A DNA stretch of 64,000 nt from Marixanthomonas spongiae (GTDB lineage Bacteria; Bacteroidota; Bacteroidia; Flavobacteriales; Flavobacteriaceae), in the NCBI RefSeq assembly GCF_003095375.1, contig NZ_QEHR01000006.1, forward strand, positions 1 to 64,000, written 5' to 3'. Of the stretch, positions 27,687 to 37,680 are shown piece after piece. Numbering within the stretch: the first letter of the stretch is position 1; the number at the start of each line of letters is the position of its first letter. A model generated the notes under the pieces. It worked only from the letters and a program-made list of their open reading frames with translations. It ran no database searches and was not told the DNA's origin. The position numbers and the translations under genes are program-made.

Positions 27687-28457
27687 ATGAAACACTTAAT
27701 TTTCCTCCTGTTTTTATGTACATCTTTTATGCTGTCTGCACAAAAAAAAGCCTATGGCAATGGCGAGTGGTTTAAATTCAGGGTGCATTACGGGTTTGTC
27801 ACCGCAGGGTATGCAACTCTCGAGGTTGACCACGCAGTTTTGGATGGCAAACAGGTGCATCATGTAAAAGGGGAAGGCCGTACCGTGGGGCTTTCAAAAT
27901 TGTTTTTCAATGTAGAAGATTATTATCAGTCTTATATTGACACAGAAAAAGATATTCCGTACCGTTTTATACGTAAAATCAATGAAGGTGGCCATACCAA
28001 GGACATTCAGATAGATTTTGACCATTCCACCGGAATTGCCCTGGTTAACAACAAAAAGCACAACAAAAAAGAAGCAGTGTCATTCCCAACAGATGCCCAG
28101 GATATGGTATCGGCTTTTTATTATCTGCGGAATAACCTGGATGTTTCCAAAATAAGAAAAGGTGAAACCATTGATATGAACATGTTTTTCGATAAGGAAA
28201 ACTATAAATTCCGGTTGAAATTTCTGGGAAGGGAAATACTGGATACCAAATTTGGGCGGGTGCCTTGTTTAAAGTTTCGGCCTTATGTACAAGCTGGGCG
28301 TGTTTTCAAAGAAAAGGAAAGCTTGACCGTTTGGGTGACCGATGATGACAACAAAATGCCTATGCTCATTAAAGCAGATTTGGCGGTAGGTTCTCTAAAA
28401 GCTTCTCTTTCAGAATTCAAAGGGCTGCAACATTCGTTTAAAGTCTTGATGGATTAA
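27687..28457 (+). CDS. DUF3108-domain protein, exported
   Basis: 256 residues. Signal peptide ends MLSAQ. The mature protein shows the DUF3108 pattern: GEWFKFRVHYGFVTAGYATLEV, a middle YRFIRKINEGGHTKDIQIDFD, and the end LTVWVTDDDNKMPMLIKADLAVGSLKASL. It is a beta-rich periplasmic protein without enzymatic residues. Family function is not known; its position between tyrosine-catabolism and cell-wall genes suggests envelope maintenance at most. Confidence 0.85.
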   Translation: MKHLIFLLFLCTSFMLSAQKKAYGNGEWFKFRVHYGFVTAGYATLEVDHAVLDGKQVHHVKGEGRTVGLSKLFFNVEDYYQSYIDTEKDIPYRFIRKINEGGHTKDIQIDFDHSTGIALVNNKKHNKKEAVSFPTDAQDMVSAFYYLRNNLDVSKIRKGETIDMNMFFDKENYKFRLKFLGREILDTKFGRVPCLKFRPYVQAGRVFKEKESLTVWVTDDDNKMPMLIKADLAVGSLKASLSEFKGLQHSFKVLMD

Positions 28458-28735
28458 TGTTTGCTACGTTAATCTAGAAATAAAATTGGTTTGGTATAAG
28501 ATTTTTAAAAGTTTTACGTTAACGCACTAAAAGAAATACGGATAAAAAATAAGCTTCCTTATCTTAACCAACACCTCTGTTTGTGTTATTTCTGTTAAAA
28601 TAAGCCTGTTAACTTGTTTTTTTGAGAATTTAATTTCTAAAAGTTCTTTTTTTTCGTAATATTGAAACCAAATTAAAGCCCACTGTTTTGTCCCAAAAAA
28701 AGCAGTGTATGTAACCCCCAATAAAGCTACGAACA

Positions 28736-29962
28736 TTGAAAAAAATACTTGTAATATGCTTGCCCGTCTTGCTTTTTATAGCTTGCAATTCTGGCAATAA
28801 AGACTTAGCCGAAGTTGTTGAAATAGAAACTGCCCCCGTACTCGTTAAAGAATACGGTTATATTTTAAATGATTACAATATAGTGAGGGACACTATTCGT
28901 CCAGGCGATACTTTTGGTGACATCCTTGATGCTCACGGAGTTTCGCAAGATAAAATTTTTAAGGTCGCCACGAAGTTCAGGGACAGTTTCGATGTTCGTA
29001 AAATGGTGGTAGGCAAGCCTTATGTTTTGCTAAACTCTAAAGATTCCTTAAACAGCACCCAGGTTTTTATTTACGAGAACAATAAAGTGGACTATTCGGT
29101 AGTCGATTTCAGGGATGAAATGACCAGTTATACAGGGGAAAGACCTGTAACCTATGTTGAAAAATCCGCCGGTGGCATCATTGAAAGCTCCTTGTCGCAG
29201 ACCATGGAAGATCAAGAGTTGAGTCCGTATATGACCGACAGACTTTCCAATATCTATGCGTGGACCGTTAACTTTTTTCACCTTCAAAAAGGCGATCGCT
29301 TTAAGGTTATCTATACCGAAAAATATATCAACGATAGCATTCCAGCCGGTCTGGGCGAAATAAAAGCCGCTTATTTTGAACACCGCGGCACTCCGTTGTA
29401 CGCTTTTAATTACGAAACGAAATTGGACAGCACCAGCGTAATGGATTTTTATGATGAAAACGCAGACAACTTGCGTCGCGCTTTCTTAAAGGCCCCGGTG
29501 AAATTCAGTAGGATTTCATCAAGGTACAATCTTAACCGAAGAATTGCGTATTATGGTTACAAATTACGCCCACATAAAGGGACCGATTTTGCAGCACCGT
29601 TGGGCACCCCTATTTTGGCCACCGCAGATGGTACGGTAATCAAATCTGAATACCGCGGCGGTAATGGCAACTACGTAAAAATTCGCCATAACAGCACTTA
29701 TGATACCCAGTACCTGCACATGAAAAAACGAAACGTACGCGTGGGCGATTATGTGCGCCAAGGCGATGTAATAGGTTGGATTGGGATGACGGGGAACACT
29801 GGAGGCCCGCACGTGTGCTATCGTTTTTGGAAAAACGGCAAACAAGTAGATCCTTTTAAACAGGATTTACCCATGTCCAAACCCTTGGATGAGCAATACA
29901 AAGAAGAATACCTATCTTATATGACGCCTTTAAAGGCGCAATTGGATTGTATTGAATATTAA
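28736..29962 (+). CDS. M23-family peptidoglycan DD-endopeptidase, lipoprotein
   Basis: 408 residues, TTG start. The signal ends FIACNSGN (lipobox), so the protein is anchored. A LysM/SH3-like linker (about residues 40-250) precedes the M23 domain. Zinc-site parts are H280 and D284 in RPHKGTDFAAP and H328 in QYLHMKK. The last motif reads GPHVCYRFWKNGKQVDP, so the HxH second histidine is replaced by Cys361. This Cys occupies the position of the zinc ligand. Cleavage of peptidoglycan cross-links is expected if Cys can bind zinc. Fair certainty on family, less on activity. Confidence 0.88.
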   Translation: MKKILVICLPVLLFIACNSGNKDLAEVVEIETAPVLVKEYGYILNDYNIVRDTIRPGDTFGDILDAHGVSQDKIFKVATKFRDSFDVRKMVVGKPYVLLNSKDSLNSTQVFIYENNKVDYSVVDFRDEMTSYTGERPVTYVEKSAGGIIESSLSQTMEDQELSPYMTDRLSNIYAWTVNFFHLQKGDRFKVIYTEKYINDSIPAGLGEIKAAYFEHRGTPLYAFNYETKLDSTSVMDFYDENADNLRRAFLKAPVKFSRISSRYNLNRRIAYYGYKLRPHKGTDFAAPLGTPILATADGTVIKSEYRGGNGNYVKIRHNSTYDTQYLHMKKRNVRVGDYVRQGDVIGWIGMTGNTGGPHVCYRFWKNGKQVDPFKQDLPMSKPLDEQYKEEYLSYMTPLKAQLDCIEY

Positions 29963-30110
29963 ATTTCACAATTTTTTTCATTGTTGAAAACTTTGTTGTT
30001 AACTAACACACAGAAGTTCAAATCCTTAACGATTTCATTGTATTTTTATTGAAGTTAATTTTGTTAGCATTTTCTTAACCTTTGTATTCGATAAAAGGAA
30101 AAAGGAGGTG

Positions 30111-30118
30111 TATATTTG
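30111..30118 (+). promoter_or_regulatory. Promoter -7 element for the TonB receptor at 30150
   Basis: TATATTTG, 31 bases before the ATG; a purine-rich AAAGGAGGTG precedes it. Confidence 0.5.
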
Positions 30119-30149
30119 CAGAAATTTTTAAAAAACAAACTTCATTACA

Positions 30150-32918
30150 ATGAAAAATCTATTTTTATTTACTTTCCTTTTGATAGGCTTTGCTGCCTTT
30201 TCGCAAGGGACTATTACCGGAAAAGTATTGGATGGAAATACCAATGAGCCGCTATTGGGCGCCAATGTTGTTGAAACCAACACCAACAATGGGACAACTA
30301 CCGATTTTGACGGTAACTTCTCGTTGAGCGTTTCAGCAAACTCTGGAAGCGTGAACATTACGTATGTAGGGTACGATACGCAAAATATTTCGTACACCTT
30401 GAGCAATGGCACGGCTAACCTTAAAACGATTGTTTTAATGCCTGATGACAACGCACTCTCTGAAGTGGTGATTACTGCTGCCGGAGTTTTGGACATCGCA
30501 AAGGACCGAAAAACGCCTGTTGCTGTTTCCACCATTGGTGCAGAACAAATTCAAGAAAAATTAGGCTCTCAAGAGTTTCCTGAAATTTTAAGCAACACAC
30601 CGTCTATATACGCCACCAAACAAGGAGGTGGATTTGGAGACGCTCGTATCAACATTCGTGGTTTTGACACACAAAACTCAGCGGTGATGATCAATGGGGT
30701 TCCGGTGAACGACATGGAAAATGGAAGCGTGTACTGGAGTAACTGGGCCGGATTGTCCGATGTTGCTTCGGCCATACAGGTACAACGTGGTTTAGGATCT
30801 TCAAAACTGGCCATTTCTTCGGTTGGAGGGACCATTAACGTGCTTACCAAATCTGCAGACCGTATGGAAGGCGGTTTCTTCTCAGGTTCTGTAGGGAACA
30901 ATAATTATATAAAAAATGTAGCGTCGTACTCAACCGGTTTGAGCGAAAGTGGTTGGTCTGGTTCGTTTCTTTTCAGTAGAACAGCTGGTGACGGCTACAT
31001 CAACGGTGGTAAATTTGAAGGCTACAACTATTTCGCCGCAATAGGCTATAAACCTTCCAATAACCATGCTTTGGAGTTTACCGTAACAGGAGCACCACAG
31101 TGGCACCACCAACGGTCTAGAGGTATTTCAATTGAAAACTACCTTAAATATGGAAATAATGGTGAGCCTAACATTAAATATAACGACCAATGGGGGTATA
31201 AAAATGGAAAAGAGTATTCCTTCAGAAGAAACTTCTATCACAAACCAGTGCTTAGCTTAACTTGGGATTGGGACATTAGCGAAGCAACCAAGTTAAACAC
31301 CACAACCTACGCTTCTTTTGGCCGTGGCGGTGGAACCGGGGAAATAGGTGAAATAAACGGTAGAAGACAATTTCAATTGCCAACTACCGATAGGGGATTG
31401 ATTCGTGTAGATGACATCGTACGCTACAACAGCGGTGGTTTTGTGCCTGACTTCAATGACCAGACAAGGGATAAAATAGATGGGCTGTATTTAAACAATA
31501 GCGACAAGAACGACAATGAAGAAAACACTAACGGAATAACCCGTAGGGCTTCCATAAACTCCCACAACTGGTACGGGATCATTGCTAACTTAAATACCGA
31601 ACTGAACGAAAACCTTGTCTTAGATTTTGGTATCGATCTTAGAAATTATACTGGGTTCCACTACCGCAGGGTAAACGATCTTTTAGGCGGTGATGCGTAC
31701 CAGCAGACCGATGACAGAAACAACCCGTTGGGCGAAGGCGAAACAAACATTTTTTACGAAACCTACGATGCCAACCAACCGTGGTGGGTATTTGGCGATA
31801 TTGATGATGAAGAAAAAATAGATTACTACAACGTAGGTTATGTTAACTGGGCCGGTGTTTTTGGTCAGTTAGAATACACCATTGGAGACGACATCACGAC
31901 CTTTGTTCAAGGATCTTTGGCCAACCAAGGATTTGCCCGGAAAGAATTTTTTGGCGAAACACCTCCAGAAAAAACCGACTACGAAAACATTTTGGGCGGA
32001 AACATTAAAGGGGGAATCAACTGGAACATAGATGAAAACCACAATGTGTTCGCAAATGGAGGTTATTACTCCAAGCAACCCTTGTTTGATGCTGTGTTCA
32101 TTAACTTCTCCAATACCGTGAACCCAGATTTACAGAACGAAAAAGTAATTGGTATCGAAGCTGGATATGGCTTTAGAAGCAGAAAACTTAGAGCAAATGT
32201 AAATGTGTATCGTACCAGTTGGGCAGATAGGTTTGAGTCAGTCTCTGTTGACGTGACAGATGAAATAAGAGGAAATGCTAATCTCTATGGTATTACGCAG
32301 GTGCATATGGGGGTTGAAGCAGATTTCCGCTATAAATTGGCAAATTTCGTAACCTTGAGAGGAATGCTTTCGGTAGGCGATTGGACCTATCAAGACGATG
32401 TAACCGCTGCTTTATTTGATAATGATCAAGAGCCAATTATCGTTGACGGTCAACCACAAGTAACAACATTGGAGTTAGATGGTGTAAAAGTGGGCGATGC
32501 CGCTCAATTTACAGCCTCGCTTGGTGGTGATTTCCATATTTTGGATAACTTAAGCATAGATGCCAACTATAGATTTCACGACAATCTATATGCAGATTTT
32601 GAAGCTACATCCGTAGGACCTAAAGGAGCTTTGCAATTGCCTTCATACGGGTTGTTGGATGCAGGACTGTCTTTCGACTTTCCTTTCTTAAACGACGAAC
32701 GCGTAGAGTTTAGGTTAAATATCAACAACGTGTTGGACGAAACCTATATTTCGGAATCTGATACCAATGTATTTGCAGATGATTTGATAAACTCAAGGGA
32801 TCCTTCTCAGGGAACGTATGCAAGCAATGGAAAGCTATATGATGGCGTAGCAGATGGTAACCGTGTTTATTTCGGTTTTGGAAGAACATGGAATGCAAGC
32901 ATTCGCTTTAACTTCTAA
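30150..32918 (+). CDS. TonB-dependent receptor with carboxypeptidase-like domain (A)
   Basis: 922 residues. Signal peptide (FAAFSQ), CarboxypepD-like domain (GTITGKVLDGNTNEPLLGANV, residues 20-105), plug domain (about 115-225; INIRGFDTQNSAVMINGVPVN) and a barrel ending in NASIRFNF. The SusC-size extra domains and a SusD partner are missing, so this is not a PUL-type receptor. It shares the segments SNWAGLSDV, NHALEFTVTGAPQ-like and NYGLL-like with the receptor at 34894, so the two may be paralogues. Ligand unknown. A terminator follows. Confidence 0.88.
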   Translation: MKNLFLFTFLLIGFAAFSQGTITGKVLDGNTNEPLLGANVVETNTNNGTTTDFDGNFSLSVSANSGSVNITYVGYDTQNISYTLSNGTANLKTIVLMPDDNALSEVVITAAGVLDIAKDRKTPVAVSTIGAEQIQEKLGSQEFPEILSNTPSIYATKQGGGFGDARINIRGFDTQNSAVMINGVPVNDMENGSVYWSNWAGLSDVASAIQVQRGLGSSKLAISSVGGTINVLTKSADRMEGGFFSGSVGNNNYIKNVASYSTGLSESGWSGSFLFSRTAGDGYINGGKFEGYNYFAAIGYKPSNNHALEFTVTGAPQWHHQRSRGISIENYLKYGNNGEPNIKYNDQWGYKNGKEYSFRRNFYHKPVLSLTWDWDISEATKLNTTTYASFGRGGGTGEIGEINGRRQFQLPTTDRGLIRVDDIVRYNSGGFVPDFNDQTRDKIDGLYLNNSDKNDNEENTNGITRRASINSHNWYGIIANLNTELNENLVLDFGIDLRNYTGFHYRRVNDLLGGDAYQQTDDRNNPLGEGETNIFYETYDANQPWWVFGDIDDEEKIDYYNVGYVNWAGVFGQLEYTIGDDITTFVQGSLANQGFARKEFFGETPPEKTDYENILGGNIKGGINWNIDENHNVFANGGYYSKQPLFDAVFINFSNTVNPDLQNEKVIGIEAGYGFRSRKLRANVNVYRTSWADRFESVSVDVTDEIRGNANLYGITQVHMGVEADFRYKLANFVTLRGMLSVGDWTYQDDVTAALFDNDQEPIIVDGQPQVTTLELDGVKVGDAAQFTASLGGDFHILDNLSIDANYRFHDNLYADFEATSVGPKGALQLPSYGLLDAGLSFDFPFLNDERVEFRLNINNVLDETYISESDTNVFADDLINSRDPSQGTYASNGKLYDGVADGNRVYFGFGRTWNASIRFNF

Positions 32919-32946
32919 ACCGCAAGGTTAAATTAAAAAGTCAAAA

Positions 32947-32979
32947 AAACCGCTTCAAAAATTTTGGAGCGGTTTTTTT
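32947..32979 (+). terminator. Rho-independent terminator after receptor A
   Basis: ACCGCT and AGCGGT flank an A/T-rich CAAAA-attTTTG extension, then seven T residues. Confidence 0.8.
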
Positions 32980-32992
32980 ATGGAATAATCGC

Positions 32993-33000
32993 TACCTTTG
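32993..33000 (+). promoter_or_regulatory. Promoter -7 element for the membrane protein at 33023
   Basis: TACCTTTG, 22 bases before the ATG, directly after the terminator. Confidence 0.45.
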
Positions 33001-33022
33001 GCTTTCTAAAAAAAATGAAACT

Positions 33023-33463
33023 ATGTACACTACTGTTCAGTTTGTCCATTCGTATTGGGCGTATCTTGTTTTAATTGTCCTTTTGGTGGCAACAGTCAAT
33101 GCCTTAATTGGTTTTTTTGCCAATAAAGAATACAGTCCTCGAGATTTCAGGATCGCATTGTTTGCCTTGATCGTAACCCATATTCAGTTATTGATTGGCA
33201 TCATCCTTTATTTTGTATCGCCTTTGGGCTTGCAATCCTTGACAAGCAGCGGTATGGGTACGGTCATGAAAGATTCTATGTTGCGTTTGTATGCTGTGGA
33301 ACATCCGCTTATGATGATTCTTACCGTGGTTTTCGTAACAATAGGCTATTCCAAACATAAAAAGAAATTAGTTTCCAAGCCAAAATTCAAGATGTTGGCC
33401 ATCTTTTATACCATTGGCTTAATTTTAATGTTAAGCCGCATTCCTTGGAGCCAGTGGTTTTAA
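33023..33463 (+). CDS. Four-helix integral membrane protein (cytochrome-b-like annotation)
   Basis: 146 residues with four hydrophobic helices (about 11-31, 43-65, 93-110, 124-143). Each of the first three has a His near the membrane (HSYWAYL, VTHIQLLIG, VEHPLMM), the pattern that makes pipelines call such proteins cytochrome B. Haem binding is not proven. Charged loop KHKKKLVSKPKFK lies between helices 3 and 4. Stand-alone gene. Confidence 0.75.
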   Translation: MYTTVQFVHSYWAYLVLIVLLVATVNALIGFFANKEYSPRDFRIALFALIVTHIQLLIGIILYFVSPLGLQSLTSSGMGTVMKDSMLRLYAVEHPLMMILTVVFVTIGYSKHKKKLVSKPKFKMLAIFYTIGLILMLSRIPWSQWF

Positions 33464-33700
33464 AATAGACATTTCTATCCCGAACCTTCGGGAGAGAAAT
33501 AACAATCTGCTTGTCCCGTTAAGTACTTAAAGCCTGTTCACTTTAAAGAAAATCGATTAGGCAATCCTATATTGTTCAACACAATATACTTATAGGTACG
33601 TCCGCCATATATTTTTCTGTAAGGCGGGAAACTGTCAGACAGGGTTTAAAAATCCCGAGAGACAATGTAAACACGGATTACAGCGCACTAACTACTGATT

Positions 33701-34759
33701 TTACTGATTTGAAACCTCTTTAATCAAATACACAAACACGGGGAAATGGTCGCTGTAACCGCCCGTAAACCCACCTACAAAACTACGGTAGGGATAGCCT
33801 TTATAGCGTCCACGCGGCGTTGCCAAATAGCTTTTGTTGAATACTCCGGCCTTGTAAAATCGATAAGAGGAGTATTCTTTTTTCAGGAATTCTTGCGAGA
33901 GAATCATTTGGTCAAATAAATTCCAGCTGTCCCTCCAGGCCAAGGTCCCTATGCCTTTGTTGTGCATGGCTTCCATAGGGTTGTACAGTTCTTTCAGTTT
34001 AACATCTTCCCTGTCTTCCTTTGCTTTTAATATTTCTTTTACGCTCGGGCTGGTGGGGTCGTCGTTAAAATCGCCCATGGTGATTATTTTTGCATACGGG
34101 TCCTCACTGAATAGCGAGTCGATAATCTGTTTGTTCAATTTTGCGGCTTTCATCCGTTTGGAACGGCTCCGGGCTTCCCCGCCACTTCGCGAAGGCCAGT
34201 GGTTCACGATAAAGTGCATTTTTTCGCCATCGAGCATTCCGCTCACCAAAAGCTGGTCTCTAGTATAAATACGTTTTGTACGGTCGTTGTTGTAGTATAT
34301 TAAAAGTGGGTGCGCTTTGTAATTGGTTGGGGTAAATAGCTTTTTTTGATACAAGAGCGCTACATCGATTCCGCGCCTGTCTGGCGAATCGAACTGTACA
34401 ATGCCATAATCTTTGTGCAACAAAGGTTCTTGGTTCAGCAGGTCTTCCAATACTTTTCTATTCTCAATTTCTGAAACCCCTACAATAGCAGGACTGGTAC
34501 CGGTAACGTCTTTTCCTATTTCAGAAATCACTTTCGCCATATTGGCAAGTTTTTGTTTATAGACATCTTCCCTAAGGTCTTCACCCATTTCCATTATGGG
34601 GCTGGCTTCATCGTTTATGGTCGTGTCGTCCACTGGGTCGTACAGATTTTCCAGGTTATAGAATGCAATGGTATTTACTTTGTACTTTTTTTCTTCTTGT
34701 GCCCAAATGTTAAGTGCTGAAAACGTAAAGATTACGAGCAGGTAATGCTTGAATTTCAT
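33701..34759 (-). CDS. Endonuclease/exonuclease/phosphatase (EEP) family protein, secreted
   Basis: 352 residues with signal peptide (ends FSALNIWAQ). The EEP fold is complete: N-terminal TIAFYNLENLYD (metal-binding Asn), GVSEIENRKVLEDL (metal-binding Glu), the His in VNHWPSRSGG, GDFNDDPTSPS (Asp/Asn) and the C-terminal SDHFPVFVYL (Asp/His). Such enzymes hydrolyse phosphodiester bonds in DNA/RNA or phosphoesters. It is divergent from the TonB receptor/DUF5689 pair at 34894-39075, which suggests external DNA or phosphate use. Substrate not readable. Confidence 0.9.
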   Translation of the reverse strand: MKFKHYLLVIFTFSALNIWAQEEKKYKVNTIAFYNLENLYDPVDDTTINDEASPIMEMGEDLREDVYKQKLANMAKVISEIGKDVTGTSPAIVGVSEIENRKVLEDLLNQEPLLHKDYGIVQFDSPDRRGIDVALLYQKKLFTPTNYKAHPLLIYYNNDRTKRIYTRDQLLVSGMLDGEKMHFIVNHWPSRSGGEARSRSKRMKAAKLNKQIIDSLFSEDPYAKIITMGDFNDDPTSPSVKEILKAKEDREDVKLKELYNPMEAMHNKGIGTLAWRDSWNLFDQMILSQEFLKKEYSSYRFYKAGVFNKSYLATPRGRYKGYPYRSFVGGFTGGYSDHFPVFVYLIKEVSNQ

Positions 34760-34836
34760 AGGAATAAATAAATTGTGTTTATGTAAATTTTTAATACAAA
34801 TTCGAAGCCAAAAGTAGGTATTTCATTTAAAAAATG

Positions 34837-34844
34837 TAGTTTTG
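34837..34844 (+). promoter_or_regulatory. Promoter -7 element for receptor B
   Basis: TAGTTTTG, 49 bases before ATG 34894, in the 134-base divergent gap. On the other strand TACTTTTG (34809-34816) could serve the EEP gene. Confidence 0.4.
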
Positions 34845-34893
34845 CTCGCAATAATATCATTAATTTAATTTTTTTAAACTAACTAACAACAGG

Positions 34894-37647
34894 ATGAAAC
34901 AGTTCATTATAACTTTATGGATTGGGTTGTTGGCCAGCTTTTCTTTAATGGCCCAAGACGCAATTGTAAAGGGAAGGGTTGTAGATACAAACTCCAGTGA
35001 GCCAATACCGGACGTGGAGGTAAGCATTCAATCCAGCAATTTCAGTGCTGAAACCACTGCTAAAGGAACCTTCAACATTGCCGCAAGCGATTTACCAGAA
35101 GGTGAACAAATACTTTTAGTGGCAAAGTCTGGTTACATTAACCAACAAATACCTATTAGCATTCAAAACGGAAAGACCGTAAACTTAGATCCCATTTTGC
35201 TCGAAGTGGACCTTACGGCAGTAGAAGCCGAAATAGGTATCATTAGCCTTTCAGACAACGAGCTGGACCAAGACGATGGCACCTCGTTCAACATTTCGGG
35301 GCTGTTGCAGGCATCCAGGGACGTGTTTCTCAATGCAGCTGCGTTCGATTTTAGTGCGACGTTTTTCCGTCCAAGGGGATTGGACAACGAAAACGGAAAA
35401 GTGCTCATTAACGGTATTGAAATGAACAAACAATACAACGGCCGGCCACAATGGAGCAATTGGGGCGGGCTCAACGATGTACAGCGAAACCGGGAGTTTT
35501 CTATGGGCATCGAAGCCAACGACTATCAATTTGGCGACCTAGCGGGTACAACCAATATTGTTATGCGTGCCTCACAATATCGTAAAGGCGGTCGTGTATC
35601 ATACGCCATGGCAAACAGAAGTTATGTGGGCCGTGTAATGGGTTCATACAACAGCGGACTGTTGGAAAACGGTTGGTCTTATTCAGTATTGGCCTCAAGG
35701 CGTTTTGGGGACGAAGGCTTTAGGGAAGGAACCTTATATGATGCCAATTCGTTTTTTGGTTCAGTAGAAAAACAACTGGGGGATGACCACAGCTTAAACC
35801 TTACTGCGTTCTATACACCCAACCGAAGAGGAAAATCTTCAGCCAACACTCAAGAAGTGTACGATTTAAAAGGAATCGATTACAATTCATACTGGGGAAA
35901 ACAAGATGGCGAGATACGAAACTCAAGAATTAAAGAAGTGGTAGAACCAGTGATTATGCTGAACCATTATTGGGATATTTCAGATAAAACAAGATTGAAC
36001 ACCAATGTTGGCTATCAATTTGGTAAAATGGGCAATAGCCGTTTAGGGTATGATAATGCACCTAACCCAGATCCTTCTTACTACCAAAAACTACCAAGTT
36101 ATTTCTTGGCAGATCCTACCGGCCCTAACTTGGCAGGGGCCTATACCGCAATGACCAATTTTGTTGAAGACGGACAGATTGACTGGCAGGATATTTATGA
36201 AACCAATATTTTTTACGGCGGAACATCCCGTTATTATTTATATGAAGATAGGGTTGACGACAACCAGTTAATGGCCAATACCATTTTTAGCTCGATAATA
36301 AACGACAATATTACGCTAAATGCTTCCGTGAATTACAGAAACCTTAACTCTAAGAATTTTGCCAATATGATCGACCTATTGGGTGGTAACGGATACCTTG
36401 ATGTGGACACCTTTAATACAGGTGATGAAGCACAGAGCGACCTGGACAACCCAAACCGAATTGTAGGCGAAGACGACACCTTTAAGTATAATTATGAGAT
36501 AGACGCTTCTGTGTACAACGGGTTTGCACAGGCCCAGTTTAAATACAGCAGCGTAGATTTTTACTTAGCAGGAAAAATAGGACAAACCAGCTATCAAAGA
36601 ACCGGGTTGTACCGAAACGGAAACTTTCCGGACAATTCAAAAGGGAAAAGCGAAAAACTGAATTTTACCACCTACGGCGCAAAAGGAGGGTTGACCTATA
36701 AAATCACAGGACGTCATTATTTAGGCGTAAATGGAGCCTATTTCGCAGATGCGCCCACCATTCGGAATTCATTTAGTAACTCACGACAAAACAACAACAC
36801 GGTCACAGGGTTGACCGAAGAAAAAAGTGTGAGTGTTGATGGTAGCTACATTTACCGTTCACCCATCGTAAAAGCACGGCTCACCGGTTATTACACTAAA
36901 ATTCAAGATGCGACCGATATTTCCTTTTATTACGCAGATGGAATTTCGGGGATTGGCCGTAACGTAACAACTGCTTTTGTGCAAGAGGTGCTAACAGGTC
37001 TCGACAAACGGCATGTAGGTGCCGAATTGGGCATTGAAGCACAGGTAACCCCAACCATTAAGTTAAAAGGTGCCGCTGCCTATGGACAATTTACCTATGA
37101 CAACAACCCGAATTTATACCTAACATCAGATGATTTTGATGAAGAATTGAATTTTGGTGAAGCCTATTTAAAAGATTATAAAATTGCCGGTGGGCCGCAA
37201 CAAGCCTATCAAATAGGATTTGAATACCGGGACCCCGATTTTTGGTGGTTTGGTGTTACTTCAAACTATTTTTCAAATGCATATATAGACATTTCACCGC
37301 TCACCAGAACCGAAAATTTCTATTTAGACACCGATGGGATTCCATTTAACGACTACGATCCAGAATTGGCAAGGGATTTATTAAAGCAAGAAAAATTCGA
37401 TGATTATATCCTTGTAAATGCCGTGGGTGGAAAATCCTGGAAAATCGACGATTATTATGTTGGGTTTTTTGCCACCGTAAATAATATCTTCGATAAAGAA
37501 TATAAAACAGGAGGGTTTGAACAAAGCCGAAGCGCCAACTTCCAAACGTTATCTGAAGACACCGCAAACGACAAACGGGTGTTTGGCCCTAAATACTGGT
37601 ATGGATACGGCACTACCTATTACTTAAATGTATATTTTAGATTTTAA
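34894..37647 (+). CDS. TonB-dependent receptor with carboxypeptidase-like domain (B)
   Basis: 917 residues. Signal peptide (ends SFSLMAQ), CarboxypepD-like domain (AIVKGRVVDTNSSEPIPDVEV), plug with FFRPRGLDNENGKVLINGIEMN, and a barrel ending in YLNVYFRF. A DUF5689 lipoprotein gene starts 33 bases later on the same strand, as in receptor/surface-lipoprotein pairs. The secreted EEP enzyme is encoded divergently. Ligand possibly DNA, nucleotide or phosphate ester; inference from neighbours. Confidence 0.88.
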   Translation: MKQFIITLWIGLLASFSLMAQDAIVKGRVVDTNSSEPIPDVEVSIQSSNFSAETTAKGTFNIAASDLPEGEQILLVAKSGYINQQIPISIQNGKTVNLDPILLEVDLTAVEAEIGIISLSDNELDQDDGTSFNISGLLQASRDVFLNAAAFDFSATFFRPRGLDNENGKVLINGIEMNKQYNGRPQWSNWGGLNDVQRNREFSMGIEANDYQFGDLAGTTNIVMRASQYRKGGRVSYAMANRSYVGRVMGSYNSGLLENGWSYSVLASRRFGDEGFREGTLYDANSFFGSVEKQLGDDHSLNLTAFYTPNRRGKSSANTQEVYDLKGIDYNSYWGKQDGEIRNSRIKEVVEPVIMLNHYWDISDKTRLNTNVGYQFGKMGNSRLGYDNAPNPDPSYYQKLPSYFLADPTGPNLAGAYTAMTNFVEDGQIDWQDIYETNIFYGGTSRYYLYEDRVDDNQLMANTIFSSIINDNITLNASVNYRNLNSKNFANMIDLLGGNGYLDVDTFNTGDEAQSDLDNPNRIVGEDDTFKYNYEIDASVYNGFAQAQFKYSSVDFYLAGKIGQTSYQRTGLYRNGNFPDNSKGKSEKLNFTTYGAKGGLTYKITGRHYLGVNGAYFADAPTIRNSFSNSRQNNNTVTGLTEEKSVSVDGSYIYRSPIVKARLTGYYTKIQDATDISFYYADGISGIGRNVTTAFVQEVLTGLDKRHVGAELGIEAQVTPTIKLKGAAAYGQFTYDNNPNLYLTSDDFDEELNFGEAYLKDYKIAGGPQQAYQIGFEYRDPDFWWFGVTSNYFSNAYIDISPLTRTENFYLDTDGIPFNDYDPELARDLLKQEKFDDYILVNAVGGKSWKIDDYYVGFFATVNNIFDKEYKTGGFEQSRSANFQTLSEDTANDKRVFGPKYWYGYGTTYYLNVYFRF

Positions 37648-37680
37648 AACCGAAAAAAAGAAAGCAATAAAACTATAATT

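Noticed and set aside
28527-28736. 69-codon frame on the minus strand in the gap before the M23 gene
   Set aside because: Protein-like composition but its start codon overlaps the M23 start, leaving no space for two promoters; no family recognised. Left as unlikely.
30150-32918. SusCD-type polysaccharide locus at the TonB receptors
   Set aside because: No SusD-like gene and no glycoside hydrolases nearby; receptors are smaller than SusC.
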